Assembly (NCBI GenBank): GCA_030278955.1
Contig: JAOANR010000002.1
Coordinates: 11,273,982-11,337,981 of the forward strand
Length of the DNA: 64,000 nucleotides
Origin: Hygrophila difformis
Taxonomy: Eukaryota; Streptophyta; Magnoliopsida; Lamiales; Acanthaceae
Reading direction: 5' to 3'
How positions within the stretch are numbered: the stretch's first letter is position 1; the number at the start of each line of letters is the position of its first letter. Positions 22,288 through 33,708 of this stretch are shown here, piece by piece. Below the pieces are notes generated by a model. That model was given only the letters and a program-made list of their open reading frames with translations, did no database searches and was not told where the DNA came from. The translations under genes were made by a program, and so were the position numbers.

Positions 22288-24766
22288 TTGGCATTTTTGC
22301 CAGATTTTCCATTTCTCCATTTTTCTCACTTAATTAATTGAACCTTTATATTAATATTTTGAGGTCGAAATCCAATAATTTCAACCTATGATTAATTTGA
22401 TATAAAGAACTTTGTTCAATATTCCATTAAAAGATTTCTCTATAAAAGTCAAACTCTAATGATCTAAGTGTATAATCCGGACTGTAATTAGGTAATTAAT
22501 TATGGAATGGGTGATTATTTAGACATAGAGAGTAATTATGGATTAATTTCCATACCTTTGCATGAGAAACCAATGTCTCTCATACAAGATGACCCAAAAA
22601 TATTTTCTTTTATCTATTTTGTCTTTACCCGTGATGTATGAAACGAATAGTGAAGAATATCACAGAATACTGTTGGCGAACGGTCCCTTTACCGGGAAAT
22701 GAAGTAGCCCGTAGGCTATGTATTCATTTCTATCTGTTATTTTGCATGGTTTGGATAGTGATTGACGAGGTCAGGCGAACGGTCCTCTTACCGGGAAATG
22801 AAGTAGCCACTCGGTCAGTCCCTATCTGAATACAATTTTATTTTCTTATTCTATTTCCAAACCCGAATTTCAAACTGTAATATTATTAGATGGTGTCGAT
22901 CAACACTGTTTGACTAGTATTATAGTGAGAAAATATGTAGGTTTTTCCTCTCATTTTAGAGATAGTAAGAACTTTGATGATAGCGATCACTATCAGTCAA
23001 GGGCTTCTGCTGTCTAAAATCATTCCATTCTAATAATGGGGAAGCTGGACTACAGATAACTGCAATCCAACTACCCTAATTATTTTGACGAGTCTTTTCA
23101 GCCAAACTCTTCTCATCTCCGGCTATTTCAATTCTGTGTTCCACATTCTGTCTAAACCCACTTTATATTTTGGGTTAACTTAATTTTACACTTCTCTATA
23201 AATTTATGCATGATAATATTATGTAGATACTGTGGTCTGATTATTTTGGGATCCTTCCCTTGGACATAGAAGTCGTGATTTTAAATCAGATGTCTCACAA
23301 TAAATTTCCAACAAAAATTCATTTATAAAATCCGGATCTAAGTAAGGGATAAATTCCGCAGTCATGACTAACTCATATCCGATCGAGGGTTGGTTTTGGG
23401 AAATTAGAAGCAGAGTCAGCGATTAGGTCTCATCTAGACTGAAAAGATCTGTGTTTTAATTGAGAGTCTAGTACCTGTTTAGGGAATGATTTTCAAAGAT
23501 TTATTATTTTCCAGAATTGCTATGTGTTGGGAATTTAGTCTAAACTGTCACACCGAGATGGGATCCACTTGGATTCAAATACAGTGTGATAGGTAATCCT
23601 AGAGGAACAATGCGTAGGCCTTGGTTATTTTCTAAGATAGGGTTGAGTTCCTTTCAACTGCTATCCTCTTCTGCCAAAGCCTATTTTTGAGTCCTGAGTG
23701 AGTGCATCCGGAACGAACTAACCTATTAGTTCGTTTCATTAGTTTGTATCTCATAACCACCCGAAAGGAAGTGAACACTGCGAGCGGTTCACCGAGATTC
23801 AGGAATTCTTGATCCACGTCCGGTCATCCTGACTGGGGGCTTTCTTTTACTACCAGTACAAAGCTTTTGAAACTTCCGAGTGATAGGATTTTAAATGCTT
23901 TCTTTACTGCTTTCTTTTAATCGCTTTCATAGAGGTCACTCGGATGTGTCTCTAGATCTTCCAACTGCTACTAGGACTGAGAGTTAAGGGATAGTTCAGG
24001 GCTTGATTAGAATCTTTGGGTGTGACATGGGGGAATGATGTGAGTACTTGGCATTTCAACTAATGATTTGTTAGGTGTTGATTGTCCAGCACAGATGACT
24101 AACACACTCCTGCAAGGCATTGCAAGGGGAGTTACTAATCTGTGGTATCTTAGAATTTGATCTCTTAAAAGCATGTAAATTCTTACTGTAAGTACCTGTC
24201 TGTTAAAGGGAACACGGTAAGCATGAGAGTTAGCTAACTGAAAGGATTATCCCAAATAAAGATCTGTGTATTAAAATGGAAGTTTAGCTGTGTCTCATCT
24301 AAATCTTGTCCAATTTTTATTATTTTCTTCTTGTCTCTTCTGTCAAATTTTAAATCTGCTTTCTGAGAATAATTTTATTGCTTTCGTAGATTAAATTTAC
24401 TTCGCTTTCTAGAATAATTTTATCTGCTTTGTTCCTTTGCTTTCATAGCTTATAATTAAATTATGTCAAGTAGTTGATAGTTAAAACGCAAATTTGAATC
24501 GAGTAACCGAGTGGAAAATCTTATAAAACGACGTGGGACCTGCTTCTAACGCACGTCCTCCAGTGAACGATCCGGTCTTACTATAAATTACTGCAATTTT
24601 TGACTCCGTGCACTTTCGGGGGCACAATTTCTTAACACGAGTAAATAAAAACGTGACAACCTATAAATATATCCCTAATCCCAACTCCATCTTCATAAAG
24701 TGGTTTCATTAAATAAAATTGAAAACCAGGATGATTAATTTTCAGAAAATACTCATATAGTGGGAA

Positions 24767-24832
24767 CTTGTCAAAAGTTTCATGGCAAGGATCTTCATGG
24801 CAGGAAATTGTCAAAAGTTTCATGCCGGGGAG
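24767..24832 (+). repeat. Internal copies of the LTR end and PBS-like sequence (G LTR)
   Basis: TTGTCAAAAGTTTCATG occurs at 24769 and 24809 as well as at the true LTR terminus (24979-24993). The second internal copy continues CCGGGGAG, which matches the far part of the Asp PBS. The LTR thus contains older LTR-PBS junctions. Confidence 0.75.
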
Positions 24833-24991
24833 TTCCACAGCGCCGTTTGAAATCAAAGTTTCCCACATGAGTAATAAAAAGTGGAATATATCCTTAAACC
24901 CCTTTTCCAAGAATCATAACTCTTTTCATTTAATAAATTCGAACTTGATATTTTATAAAATACTCGTGTAGGAAATTTGTCAAAAGTTTCA

Positions 24992-25009
24992 TGGCGCCGT
25001 CGCCGGCGA
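24992..25009 (+). other. Primer-binding site, Asp tRNA (element G)
   Basis: TGGCGCCGTCGCCGGCGA directly at the LTR end. It matches the complement of plant Asp tRNA 3' end except for two positions; element H has the exact form. The Asp primer is typical of Athila-type elements. Confidence 0.88.
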
Positions 25010-25120
25010 GGATGCAGCGTCGTTTTACTAAGAGAATTGCACTCCTGATTACTCCTAGTTAGTTTTAGTTAGCTTTGTGTACCTATTTCAGAGCGGAGAA
25101 GTATCCCCAAATCAATTAAA

Positions 25121-25159
25121 CATTTAGAGTACTAAGACTCTAAATGTGAGGATGTTGAT
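25121..25159 (+). repeat. Hairpin and PPT-like motif in the G leader
   Basis: Perfect 10-bp arms CATTTAGAGT/ACTCTAAATG around a 6-base loop, running directly into AAATGTGAGGATGTTGAT, the sequence that precedes the 3' LTR (33695-33712). A further copy lies at 27686-27703. H has counterparts at 54738-54780 and 55263-55302. Confidence 0.8.
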
Positions 25160-25544
25160 TTGAGGAGAAAACCTAACCGATTTGGGTATTCTTTCTTGCA
25201 GGAATCATGGAACCACCAAAAAGAAGGAGCAGAGAAATAAAGCAGAAAAACCAGGTTCCTGTTTGGATTAATCCCATGAATTTAAGAAAATAATTCCGGA
25301 AATTAAAGCAATTTAGAACCCGGAATAATTTTTGCAAATAAGTGAAATTAATCCAACCTATTTTATGCAAGTAGAATTTTATTACTTCAGCCCATTCATA
25401 ACATGAACAATTGTTTTGGACAAAAATTTCCAAGTCCAAAACAAATAAACTTGACTGAGGCCCAAATTCACCCTCTCAGGCCCAGTCCGCTTAAATTTTG
25501 AAAAATTTCAAAAATTCTAGTGTTAGCTGAATCCCGCTCCCACT

Positions 25545-25938
25545 TACGACGCTATCCATATCTACGACGCTGACCTAGGTCAACGTCGTAGTAAGCGTAC
25601 AGCGTCGTAGTATCCCCCTTATTCTCTTTCAGCAATTACGACGTCAAACACACCCTACGACGCTACTTCAGTGTCGTAGTCGAAGTGTAGCGTCGTAATA
25701 CACTCGTCCTTTTCTATCCTACGACGCAGTCCCTCAGTACGACGCTATCTTGGTACAACGTCGTACTAAAGGAATAGCGCCGTAGTGCACTCCCTTGTCT
25801 CACCACCGCCTTACGACGCAATCCAAAAAGTACGACGCTGAGTTCAACATCGTACCTTTGGATAGCGTCGTACCTTTTTCTCTTTCTTTCTACTTACGAC
25901 GCTAAACTTAACCTAGTAGGCCAAGTATAGTGTCGTAG
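25545..25938. repeat. TAGCGTCGTA palindrome cluster 3, upstream of G internal gene
   Basis: More than a dozen copies and near-copies of TACGACGCTA/TAGCGTCGTA, the motif of the LTR clusters, in otherwise different sequence. It ends 19 bp before a TATA box. Inverted pairs are closely spaced, as in TACGACGCTGACCTAGGTC followed by AACGTCGTA. Confidence 0.92.
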
Positions 25939-25956
25939 GCCCTTGTTCCCTCTTTT

Positions 25957-25964
25957 TATAAATA
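25957..25964 (+). promoter_or_regulatory. TATA box of the internal gene promoter (element G)
   Basis: TATAAATA in a pyrimidine-rich context, followed at about +30 by a C/T-rich leader (CTTCTTCAGTCCCACAC). The first ATG is at 26120, giving a 5' UTR of about 130 nt. Confidence 0.7.
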
Positions 25965-26119
25965 CCCCGACCCTTCTCCTTCTTCAGTCCCACACTTAGA
26001 AAATTTTCAAAACTCTCTCGTCTCGAACCTCTCTCGCCCGAACGAACACCAAGTGTTCTTCGCACTTTTCCGACCAAACTCAGGGGAAACTCTGCCCAAA
26101 TTTTGCGAAACCACGCATA

Positions 26120-29100
26120 ATGGAACCCTCGTCCTCGTCGTCATCTCCGAAGAAAGCCGAGCCCTGGTAAGGCCTCCATTCACCATTCTCGCACAATGCC
26201 ATGGCCCCCTGTTTCGCGATTTCTTCCTGTTTTGTTTCCATAATCTGTAAATAGGTGTTGTTATGGTCTATTTTGCTGTTTGAGTGGACTCTGAGTTGTT
26301 CTTGCCTTGCGTATGCTGCAAATTCTTTTGGCTTCGCGAATTTGGGTGTTGGCTAAAGCATGATTGAGAGGGTGGGGCATTCGATTAGTGTTGATGGGTG
26401 TATGTTTTTGTTGATTATTGGGGATGAGGAGGTGCTTGCTGTAAATAGGCAGTGTTTATCTAGGTAGTGCCTTGATTTGGGGTATGGCCGAGCATGATAG
26501 GGAGGAAGGGGGGAGTGTTGTTCTTATTAATATGATGGCTTATGGATCCTTCGGTTTTTTATGGGTTTCTGATTTTGAACATAGGCAGCCAGGTTTGAGT
26601 TTTCACCATTGTTATATGTTAGGGTTCTTATTCCAATATGAGTGTTGGTGTACCTGTCCTTGTTAAGAGTTCTCCCATGGTTTTGATGTAATCCCTATCT
26701 GTGAACATCTCGAATTTTGAAAGTATGGGAAACTGATGAACACAGGGATACTATTTGAGTGTTAATGTGTTGTCAGTATTATTGTCTTTGAATTTCTTGC
26801 CCACTAAGCATGATTATCTCTGAAGTGTTATAAAATTGTACATGCTGCAGTATTTTCGAATTTACAGGCATGATTCTGTGATGGTGAAGCATGAGTGACT
26901 CTTTAATTCCTTGTTTCACTAAAAGAAAGCATGCTAATGTGTTTGATTTTATGTTTTATTGAGGAGTGAGTATGACTGGGTGTTGCCATGGCCGTTGAAT
27001 TTGGTTGGGTTTTCTTGCATGCCAAGATGGTTGTTTAATGCTTTTCTCTGTTTGGCTTATCTGCTTATGGTGGCTGCAATCTGTGCAAAAGTTGGTGTTT
27101 GTTTCATTTTGGCAGCCTGTGCACCACACCCCCCTTTTTCAGAAATCACTTTTTCACAAAAAGACAAAAATAGTTGGTAGGAATTTTGGTTGACAAGTGT
27201 ATTTTGGTTCCCAATGGAACTAAGAATGTGAGTCATTAAATAGCAAGCATTTTTGTCACCTATAGCTGCTATTCTCTTTTCAAAATCCAAAATGGGACCA
27301 CACACATCCCACTTTTCATTTAATAAATAAGTCAACCTTTAAAAATTAAAAAATAGTGTTTGCAAATTTTTGGGAATGTTTTAGCTGTCCAATACAATCC
27401 AAGCAATCCGGAATTAGCAAATCCGTCCCGCCACGTCTCCACTGCACATTCCAATTTCGAGCATCCATTCCATTCGCCTCATCTCATCCGATTTTCAACA
27501 AGTACCTCGAGCTTGTTTAATAGATTTGTGAAAATCAAGTTTTTGGGCGCAATGGCCCATTAAAAAAACATTTTTAGGTCCAATGACCTCAATATTAATA
27601 AATTTGTAGCTGTAAATAGTGTTACTTTTGCATTGTAATAAAATTCAAGTTCAAATCAATCAAATCACATTTCGAGCAGAGCTCTAAATGTGAGGATGTT
27701 GATTCTTAACTTGAGCAATTCATGAAAATTATAAAACCTTAAGTATCTCTAATCTCTCTGTCCTTTTAAGGAATGAATTAGTAGTAAAATCAGGCATCGG
27801 GTTGCCTGATTGCACATATGAGCAAGCAGCACAGCAGGCTTCGATTGACCGAACTGAGATCAAGAACATGAGGGCGGCAATCATGTCTGAATATGGGGTC
27901 CCGCTAGATCACACCACAGAAGATAAGTTGGAATATCCACAAGGATGGGACGTGAACATACCCCCAGAAGATAGAACAATTGTTGCTGCATCAATAGAAA
28001 GAGATTATTATCACTTTCTAAAGAAATTCTGGGGTATGATGATGGGCCATGCTAGAAATGATGTGCTGACAACTCCAGATGTCCACCACGAACGCATCCA
28101 GCTGAAGTTCAAAGAACACAGAGCCATTTGGAACCGACATGTGGAAAGAGGCACGAAAGATTCAGATCTGGCCGACTTTGATGTCATTATCCCGAACCAG
28201 ATCATTGATCCACAAGTCAGGATGGCCTTCACTGAGAAACAGATTGATCTGAGCAGAATTCTAAACAGCGGAGCCATCATGATGCACGAAGCGTTTCCTT
28301 TCAAATGGAACCCGTATCTACTTGAGAAGAAGGGACCTGTAGAACAATGATGGATCACAGATCAGGCCCGTCTCAGGCACCGAGAATTAAGCTGCAACCT
28401 GCACAAGCACCTCAAAAGTGCAGAGAATTTTGAGCAGGGTCACAATACTTCACTGCTGAACACTATGAGGAAAATGATCAAGGATGCCAGGGAAGATTGG
28501 GAGGCCAAAATGTTTGTATGGGGAAGAGGAAACCCGAGCATCACCCAATCTCATTTGGAAAAAGGCGTGGAACTACCTGCTGAGGGGGAGTTCGAATCCA
28601 TCTTCACGCACAGAAAATACGGGCAGTTCGGGACTTCGGACGAAGATGAGCATCCTCGGCATATCGCTATATTAAGGGATCAGCTGCTTGTGGACATACG
28701 GAAGAGCAATTGGAAGCCCATAAAGAAAGGGGAGAGACAGTTCCAGCTAATGTCAGAAGCTGAAACTGGAGCTTATCTCAAATTTGACGTTGCGCAAGAT
28801 ATGGGCTATCTTGAAGGGATTCGAAAAGATCTGGTAGGGGCCATGATGGATAAGTACCGGGAATCCTACCTGGAATTGTTAATGGAGATGGATAAGGAGG
28901 CACTCCGATATTGTAATGACAATACAAACAAGAAAAAGATCCTCCATTACAATTACAATGTTAGGAGCAAGTTTTGCAAGAGGATAAAGGAGGACTGAGA
29001 AGCACAACTTGTGCGAATTACTCAGCGAAGCTTCATTGAAGATTATTTGAAGCGTGCCGAAAAACAGCTGGGTTATGAAGATGAGCCCAACACCGGGAGA

Positions 29101-32078
29101 GAAGCTGAAGAAGATACAGATGCAGTAATAGACAGCTTTATCTCCACTCCAGAAGAACCTGTTCGGCCACCCAACCAACTGTGCAAGCCTCAGCTTTACC
29201 ACCAAGAGGACAAACACCTGCTACCACTAAGCCACCCACCCAGCCCGAGCAAACAACTACTGCTGCTGTTGCATCAGAAAGCCAGCCCGTACCTCAAGTT
29301 CAAACGAGAAGGAGGCTGGTAAAATTGTCTGAAAAAGAGAAACCAGCAAAGGTTCCCGAGCCAAAAGTCAAAATCCAAGAACCCCAGCCGAATGCGAGGA
29401 AAGTGGCAGCACCTGCAGATCCAACAGATAGAGGCAAGGGAATAATGCCGCCGCCACCTCCTAAACGTAAAGAACAGATTGCTCGAGATGCTGAGTTGGC
29501 TAGGAAACTGCAAGAAGATGAAAATGCATGGGCAGGTGTGTTGGAACAGCAAATTTCTGAAAGGCAGCCCTGTGAAGCTGAGACTAGAGATAGAATAAGG
29601 AGAGAAGAACGGGCGATGCAAGATACAGAAATGCTGAAAAATATTGAGAAGGCGAAAGCTGAGGAGGAAAGGAAAAAGAAAGAATTGCACGACAAAGAAG
29701 TCGCTGAGAAATTGCAAGCGGAGCTAGAAAGCAGAAAATCTGGAGAGACAGAGAAAGAGAAGGAAAATGATGAAGATGTGATGATCACTAAAGAAGTGCA
29801 GGGGCGTGGACTCAAAATTAAAACGGAGCTTCCTGTTTGGGCTGGGCCCACTGCACATGATGCTCAAACCATCCGGAAAGATATTCGAGGGAGGCTGAAT
29901 GAACAAATTGAAGCAAGAATCGATGCGAGAGAGGGGCGAGATCAAATTAAATATCAGACGGAAGTGTGTCAGCTCATTGATCCGCTTGTAGGCACTGCCA
30001 GAATTGAAGCTGTAATTGGAGCTGCTGAAACCTCTCCAAATCCAATCACGCTATCGGAGCTGCTGAAAGAAAAAACAGATGAACCACAGGGTATGGCTGA
30101 GAGGAGAAAGAAGATGTTGGAAGAAGAAAAGGAGGAAATCCCAAGGGAAGAACAAGAGTTTATGGACCAAATGGCGCCTATTTTCCAATGTCCTGTCGGA
30201 CAAGCTGCAAGAATTAGGGAGGAGGAGGAGGTATCAACTAGTGTTGATGACTCTTGTTTTCCTGTAATTACATTTCCTTCACCTGTAAATTGTGAACTCA
30301 ATACAATGAAAAATGTAACTAAACAGGTTGAGGAGGATCCATTGAATGAAGCAGCTGAGGGAAACATGGAAGTAGAGGAAGCTCAGCAAGATGATCCAGT
30401 GAATGAAGCAGCCCCACAAGAAGGAGAGCCAAGTAGACAAGGAGCCACCAATGAACCCATCCAAGGAGAGCAAGATGATCCAACTGACTGGCACACCAGT
30501 GAAGATGAAGATGAGGCTCAAGAGTCAGTTGGATCCATCAAGCCAACCAGGTTTTGGGATGAAACTGAAGTTCGCTCAAGGATGGGGATCCAAAAGAAAG
30601 AGAATAGCAAAATGGTGATAAAAGAGGAAGACGTGATCCGAAAGTTCAACGGGAATGCAGAAGTAGTCAAGGCATATGGGAAGCTATTGGAAACCATCAT
30701 ACCCGACAAGGGGTTTGTACCTGACTCGCTGATGCACCCTACAGTCGATTTTTGGAGGACATGGCATGGATGGGAGCAGTTCTTACTACACCATGGAGAT
30801 CCTGGGTACATGGAGTTGACTAGGGAGTTCTACTGCAACATCGACATTGCTAGAAGAACAACCTGGGTCAGAGGAAAAATAATAGATATATCTCCCGATT
30901 ATCTAAACAGATTCCTCCAAACTCCCAGCTATCAAAGTGAAATTCCGGAGGAGGAGATCCTGAATAGGCGTGGCAAGACCAAGATGAAAGCAACATATCA
31001 AGCCATCGCCGACTCCTTGACCAAAACTCCAGGCACGGTGGGGACATTCAACACAGCCAAGTTAAGAGTGGAGTTCATGCCCACGTTCGAATTCTTCATG
31101 GCTAGGATTAAGCCCAACTCGCATCCCCAAACCACTTCTGGCAGCATACTGATGGGATTTGCCAAGCTGTGGCACGGGCTGAAGTTGAATATTGGAGAAC
31201 ACATCTTTGAAGTCATGACCACAAGGATTGAGAAGAAGCACGCCCTGTGCTACCCGAATCTCATTAGAAGAATTTGCACAGCTCAAGGGGTAGACATGGG
31301 AGAATTCAATACAGACGCCTTGGTCATCCTAAACCCTCCAATTCGGGTTCCATCCATGCGCAATCGAGAAAGGATCACTTATGCACTCCCTCCATTCCCT
31401 GCTGATTCAAACGTGCAATCCTCTTTTATATCAGGTGAAGAAGCACCATCAGTTCAAAGAAGAGATCCAATGCCTCCTCCTGTTCCTAAAAGAAGAAGAA
31501 AGGCCCGTACTGAGGCGGGACCTTCAACACGATTGGAAGAGCCTCATCACGAGCCAGCGGCACCAAGTCCGAGTCGAGCTTCTCCGCCGCCTCCGGTTCA
31601 AGCCCCTCAGCAGCAAGCTCAGCCCTCCCAGATCCCTCCTCTAAGCCAGAACATCTTACAACATCCTGCCAACTCGAATGTAGTCGAGATTGTGAGCTCA
31701 ATGAACAAAACCATGACAGAAAGTGTCAAGCAGTTGGCTGATGTTATCATCTTGGGAAGGGAAGATGATAGGAGATTCAGAGAAGAGAGATTGAAGAGAA
31801 AAGAGGAAGAGAGAGCCGAACAGAGGAGAAGAGAAGATGAGCAGAGGAGAAGAGAAGATGAATTCAGACAACTCCTGTTGGAAAGAGAGGAAAGGCAGCA
31901 TAGAGAGAGGTTGGAAAGCGAAGAGAGGCAACGGAAGTTGATGATGGAAAATGAACAACGTCAGCGCAAGATGATGGAAACAATGATCCAAGCACTCATC
32001 GGACAGCTCCCGAAGCCGCCACCTCCACAAAAAGATGATGCTGGGCCTTCGACTCAACCACAGGAACCGGAAGAATGA
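26120..32078 (+). pseudogene. PTPd-type gag-like gene of element G, two exons, near-intact
   Basis: Exon 1 (26120-26166) starts at ATG, encodes a serine run (MEPSSSSSSPKKAEP) and ends at CTG/GTAAGG. The acceptor TCCTTTTAAG/G at 27770 joins exon 2 in phase; no ATG is needed there. Exon 2 (27771-32078) encodes an unfamiliar N-terminal region, a Pro/Thr linker (about 29180-29300), a K/E-rich coiled coil (ARDAELARKLQEDE), an acidic stretch, and a PTPd-like domain (30700-31350; MELTREFYCNI, TTWVRGKIIDISPDYLNRFL, LKLNIGEHIFEVMTTRI). A proline-rich segment and a long R/E coiled coil (31760-31990) end it. Lesions: TGA at 28348, TGA at 28996, one frameshift near 29170-29320. The last 965 codons are open (29181-32078). 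It occupies the place of gag, but no zinc knuckle or capsid motif is recognised. Confidence 0.8.
26167..27770 (+). other. Intron of the element G gene
   Basis: GTAAGG donor, T-rich body with plant-like composition, acceptor preceded by TCTCTAATCTCTCTGTCC. 1,604 bp. It contains a PPT-like AAATGTGAGGATGTTGAT copy (27686-27703). Small ORFs inside (for example 26959-27180) have no recognisable features. Confidence 0.68.
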
Positions 32079-33708
32079 GTCTGATCTGAGCCTATTCAAT
32101 TCCGAGCTTAATTGTAAACATCATATAAGAGAATTTCTATCAATTGTGCAAGTTCATTCTTATTGCATGAAATCTCTTGTAATTGATGTATTTTACTGCC
32201 TTCCAAAATGGAACTTCATTCTGAGGTCCGAACAATTTTACTTGAGAAGAAAAGATGTCTGACAGTCCAAGATGAATAAGTGACTGTCAGGGCAAAAGTA
32301 TGCTGTTAACATACCTTGTATGTTAACAGTGCCTCTTTTACTGCTTTAAATTAAATAACCAGCAAAAGTATGCATAAACCTGCTCTAAATTCACATGTTG
32401 AATTTAGGCTTGTGATTAAATTTTCAAACTTTTATATTGGGATAACATAATTGAGAACATGCATGAAATGAATTCCTAAGGTTTTGAGCCATAAAAATTT
32501 AATGATGCGATCAGCTTATTGGGTAATAAATCTTCATGTTGAAAATTTTGATTGAATAAATTGTGAGAATTAAGCCTTGATTAAATTTGAAAATATTGAA
32601 TGACATGAATCAATCCAATCTTGTGAGATTTGAGCCATGAGTCACTTTTACTCATTTATTTTCTTTAATGTGTGAATCGATTTGATTAAAGGAAACTAGA
32701 ACTTGCGATTGGGACCGATTCAAGACCATGCCATATTCCAAAAGTCGAGCACATGATTGAGGCACTTAGAAAAGTCAAATTTTTGGCCTTCGTTTGAAAT
32801 CCAAACCCAAAAATATTTTCCCTTTAGGATTAACCAATTTGAGCCTTTAAGCCTAATTTTTCTTTGAAGCCCTTTATATTTTTCCTAGCCTACAAAAGAC
32901 CAAAATATTCAACCCAAATGGACAAGGATAAATTCTATCAAAGGCATTAAATTTATGATCATCAAAAAAATGTATCAATCGGTAAGCTATAAACCGATTC
33001 AAAAAAAATGTGTTGAGTTCCATTCAACAAAAATAAATTGCAAATGACAAAACAATTAGACTTAGTCTAATGTCATGAAATAGAAAAACAAAAGAAAGAA
33101 GGGAATATTGATGATCATGATTTTTAAATAAAAATATGCCTAATTATGATGGAATAAGTTCTTGCCATTTCTTAGCCAATAATTTTCCTTCCCTACCGAA
33201 TGTTACAACCGTATGCCCCCCCCCCCCCCCATTACAACCCTTAAATAAGACCTCGAGATCTCGATTTGAGGAAATGAGCCGGTGGCGAGTTGGTCTGATT
33301 GCAAGCTTATGGGATAATTTAATTGAATTTGATTTTGAGCGTTCAATGATTAAACCCCATTGAGAGTGAGTGAATTTCCAAGTTTACTATACGTGAAGCT
33401 CTGTTTCATTAAATATGTTCATGTCATACCTTAATTCTCATTTTTAATCTTTGCATCTTTCAAACATGATATTCATGAAGGGTTGACAATAATGCTTGAT
33501 TTGTAGGCCCGATGTAGTGAGCAAGTATCATTTCATTAAACACTGCAATCAAGGGAATTTAATACTTGTAGTTTTTTATTGTCTTATCCCAATCCAAAAA
33601 GAATGAAATTTATAAAGCCACGAAAATGAATTGAATATGTAGAGTCCGTGTTCTTAGGAACATTGACTCTGACTGCTCGGGGACGATCAGTATTAAATGT
33701 GAGGATGT
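32079..33708 (+). other. Element G 3' non-coding region and PPT
   Basis: AT-rich, no credible ORF. Holds an inverted repeat TGACAGTC/GACTGTCA (about 32262-32290), a C-homopolymer of about 14 bases (33218-33231), and a block 'gagccggtggcgagttgg' (33274) that is conserved in element H (53205-53224). It ends in GTGAGGATGT at the PPT position. Confidence 0.7.

Larger units (their letters stand above)
20666..24991 (+). repeat. Element G 5' LTR (4,326 bp)
   Basis: Contains a purine-rich stretch (20870-20930), palindrome cluster 1 (20954-21221), a TATA box (21279), T-rich leader, palindrome cluster 2 (21947-22287), two copies of a 'GGCGAACGGTCC' type block (22676, 22777), and near the end two internal copies of the LTR-end sequence. 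Small ORFs such as 21588-21815 recur in the 3' LTR only through LTR identity. Confidence 0.95.
25010..26119 (+). other. Element G leader and internal promoter region
   Basis: Non-coding sequence between PBS and the internal gene. The AT-rich first half contains the hairpin at 25121; the second half is the palindrome cluster and core promoter. The antisense ORF at 25173-25439 has no family signature and is left out. Confidence 0.65.

Noticed and set aside
28879..30811. Long antisense ORFs opposite the G gene (for example 29300-29851)
   Set aside because: Shadows of a charged, low-complexity sense frame: serine- and leucine-rich with no independent signals.
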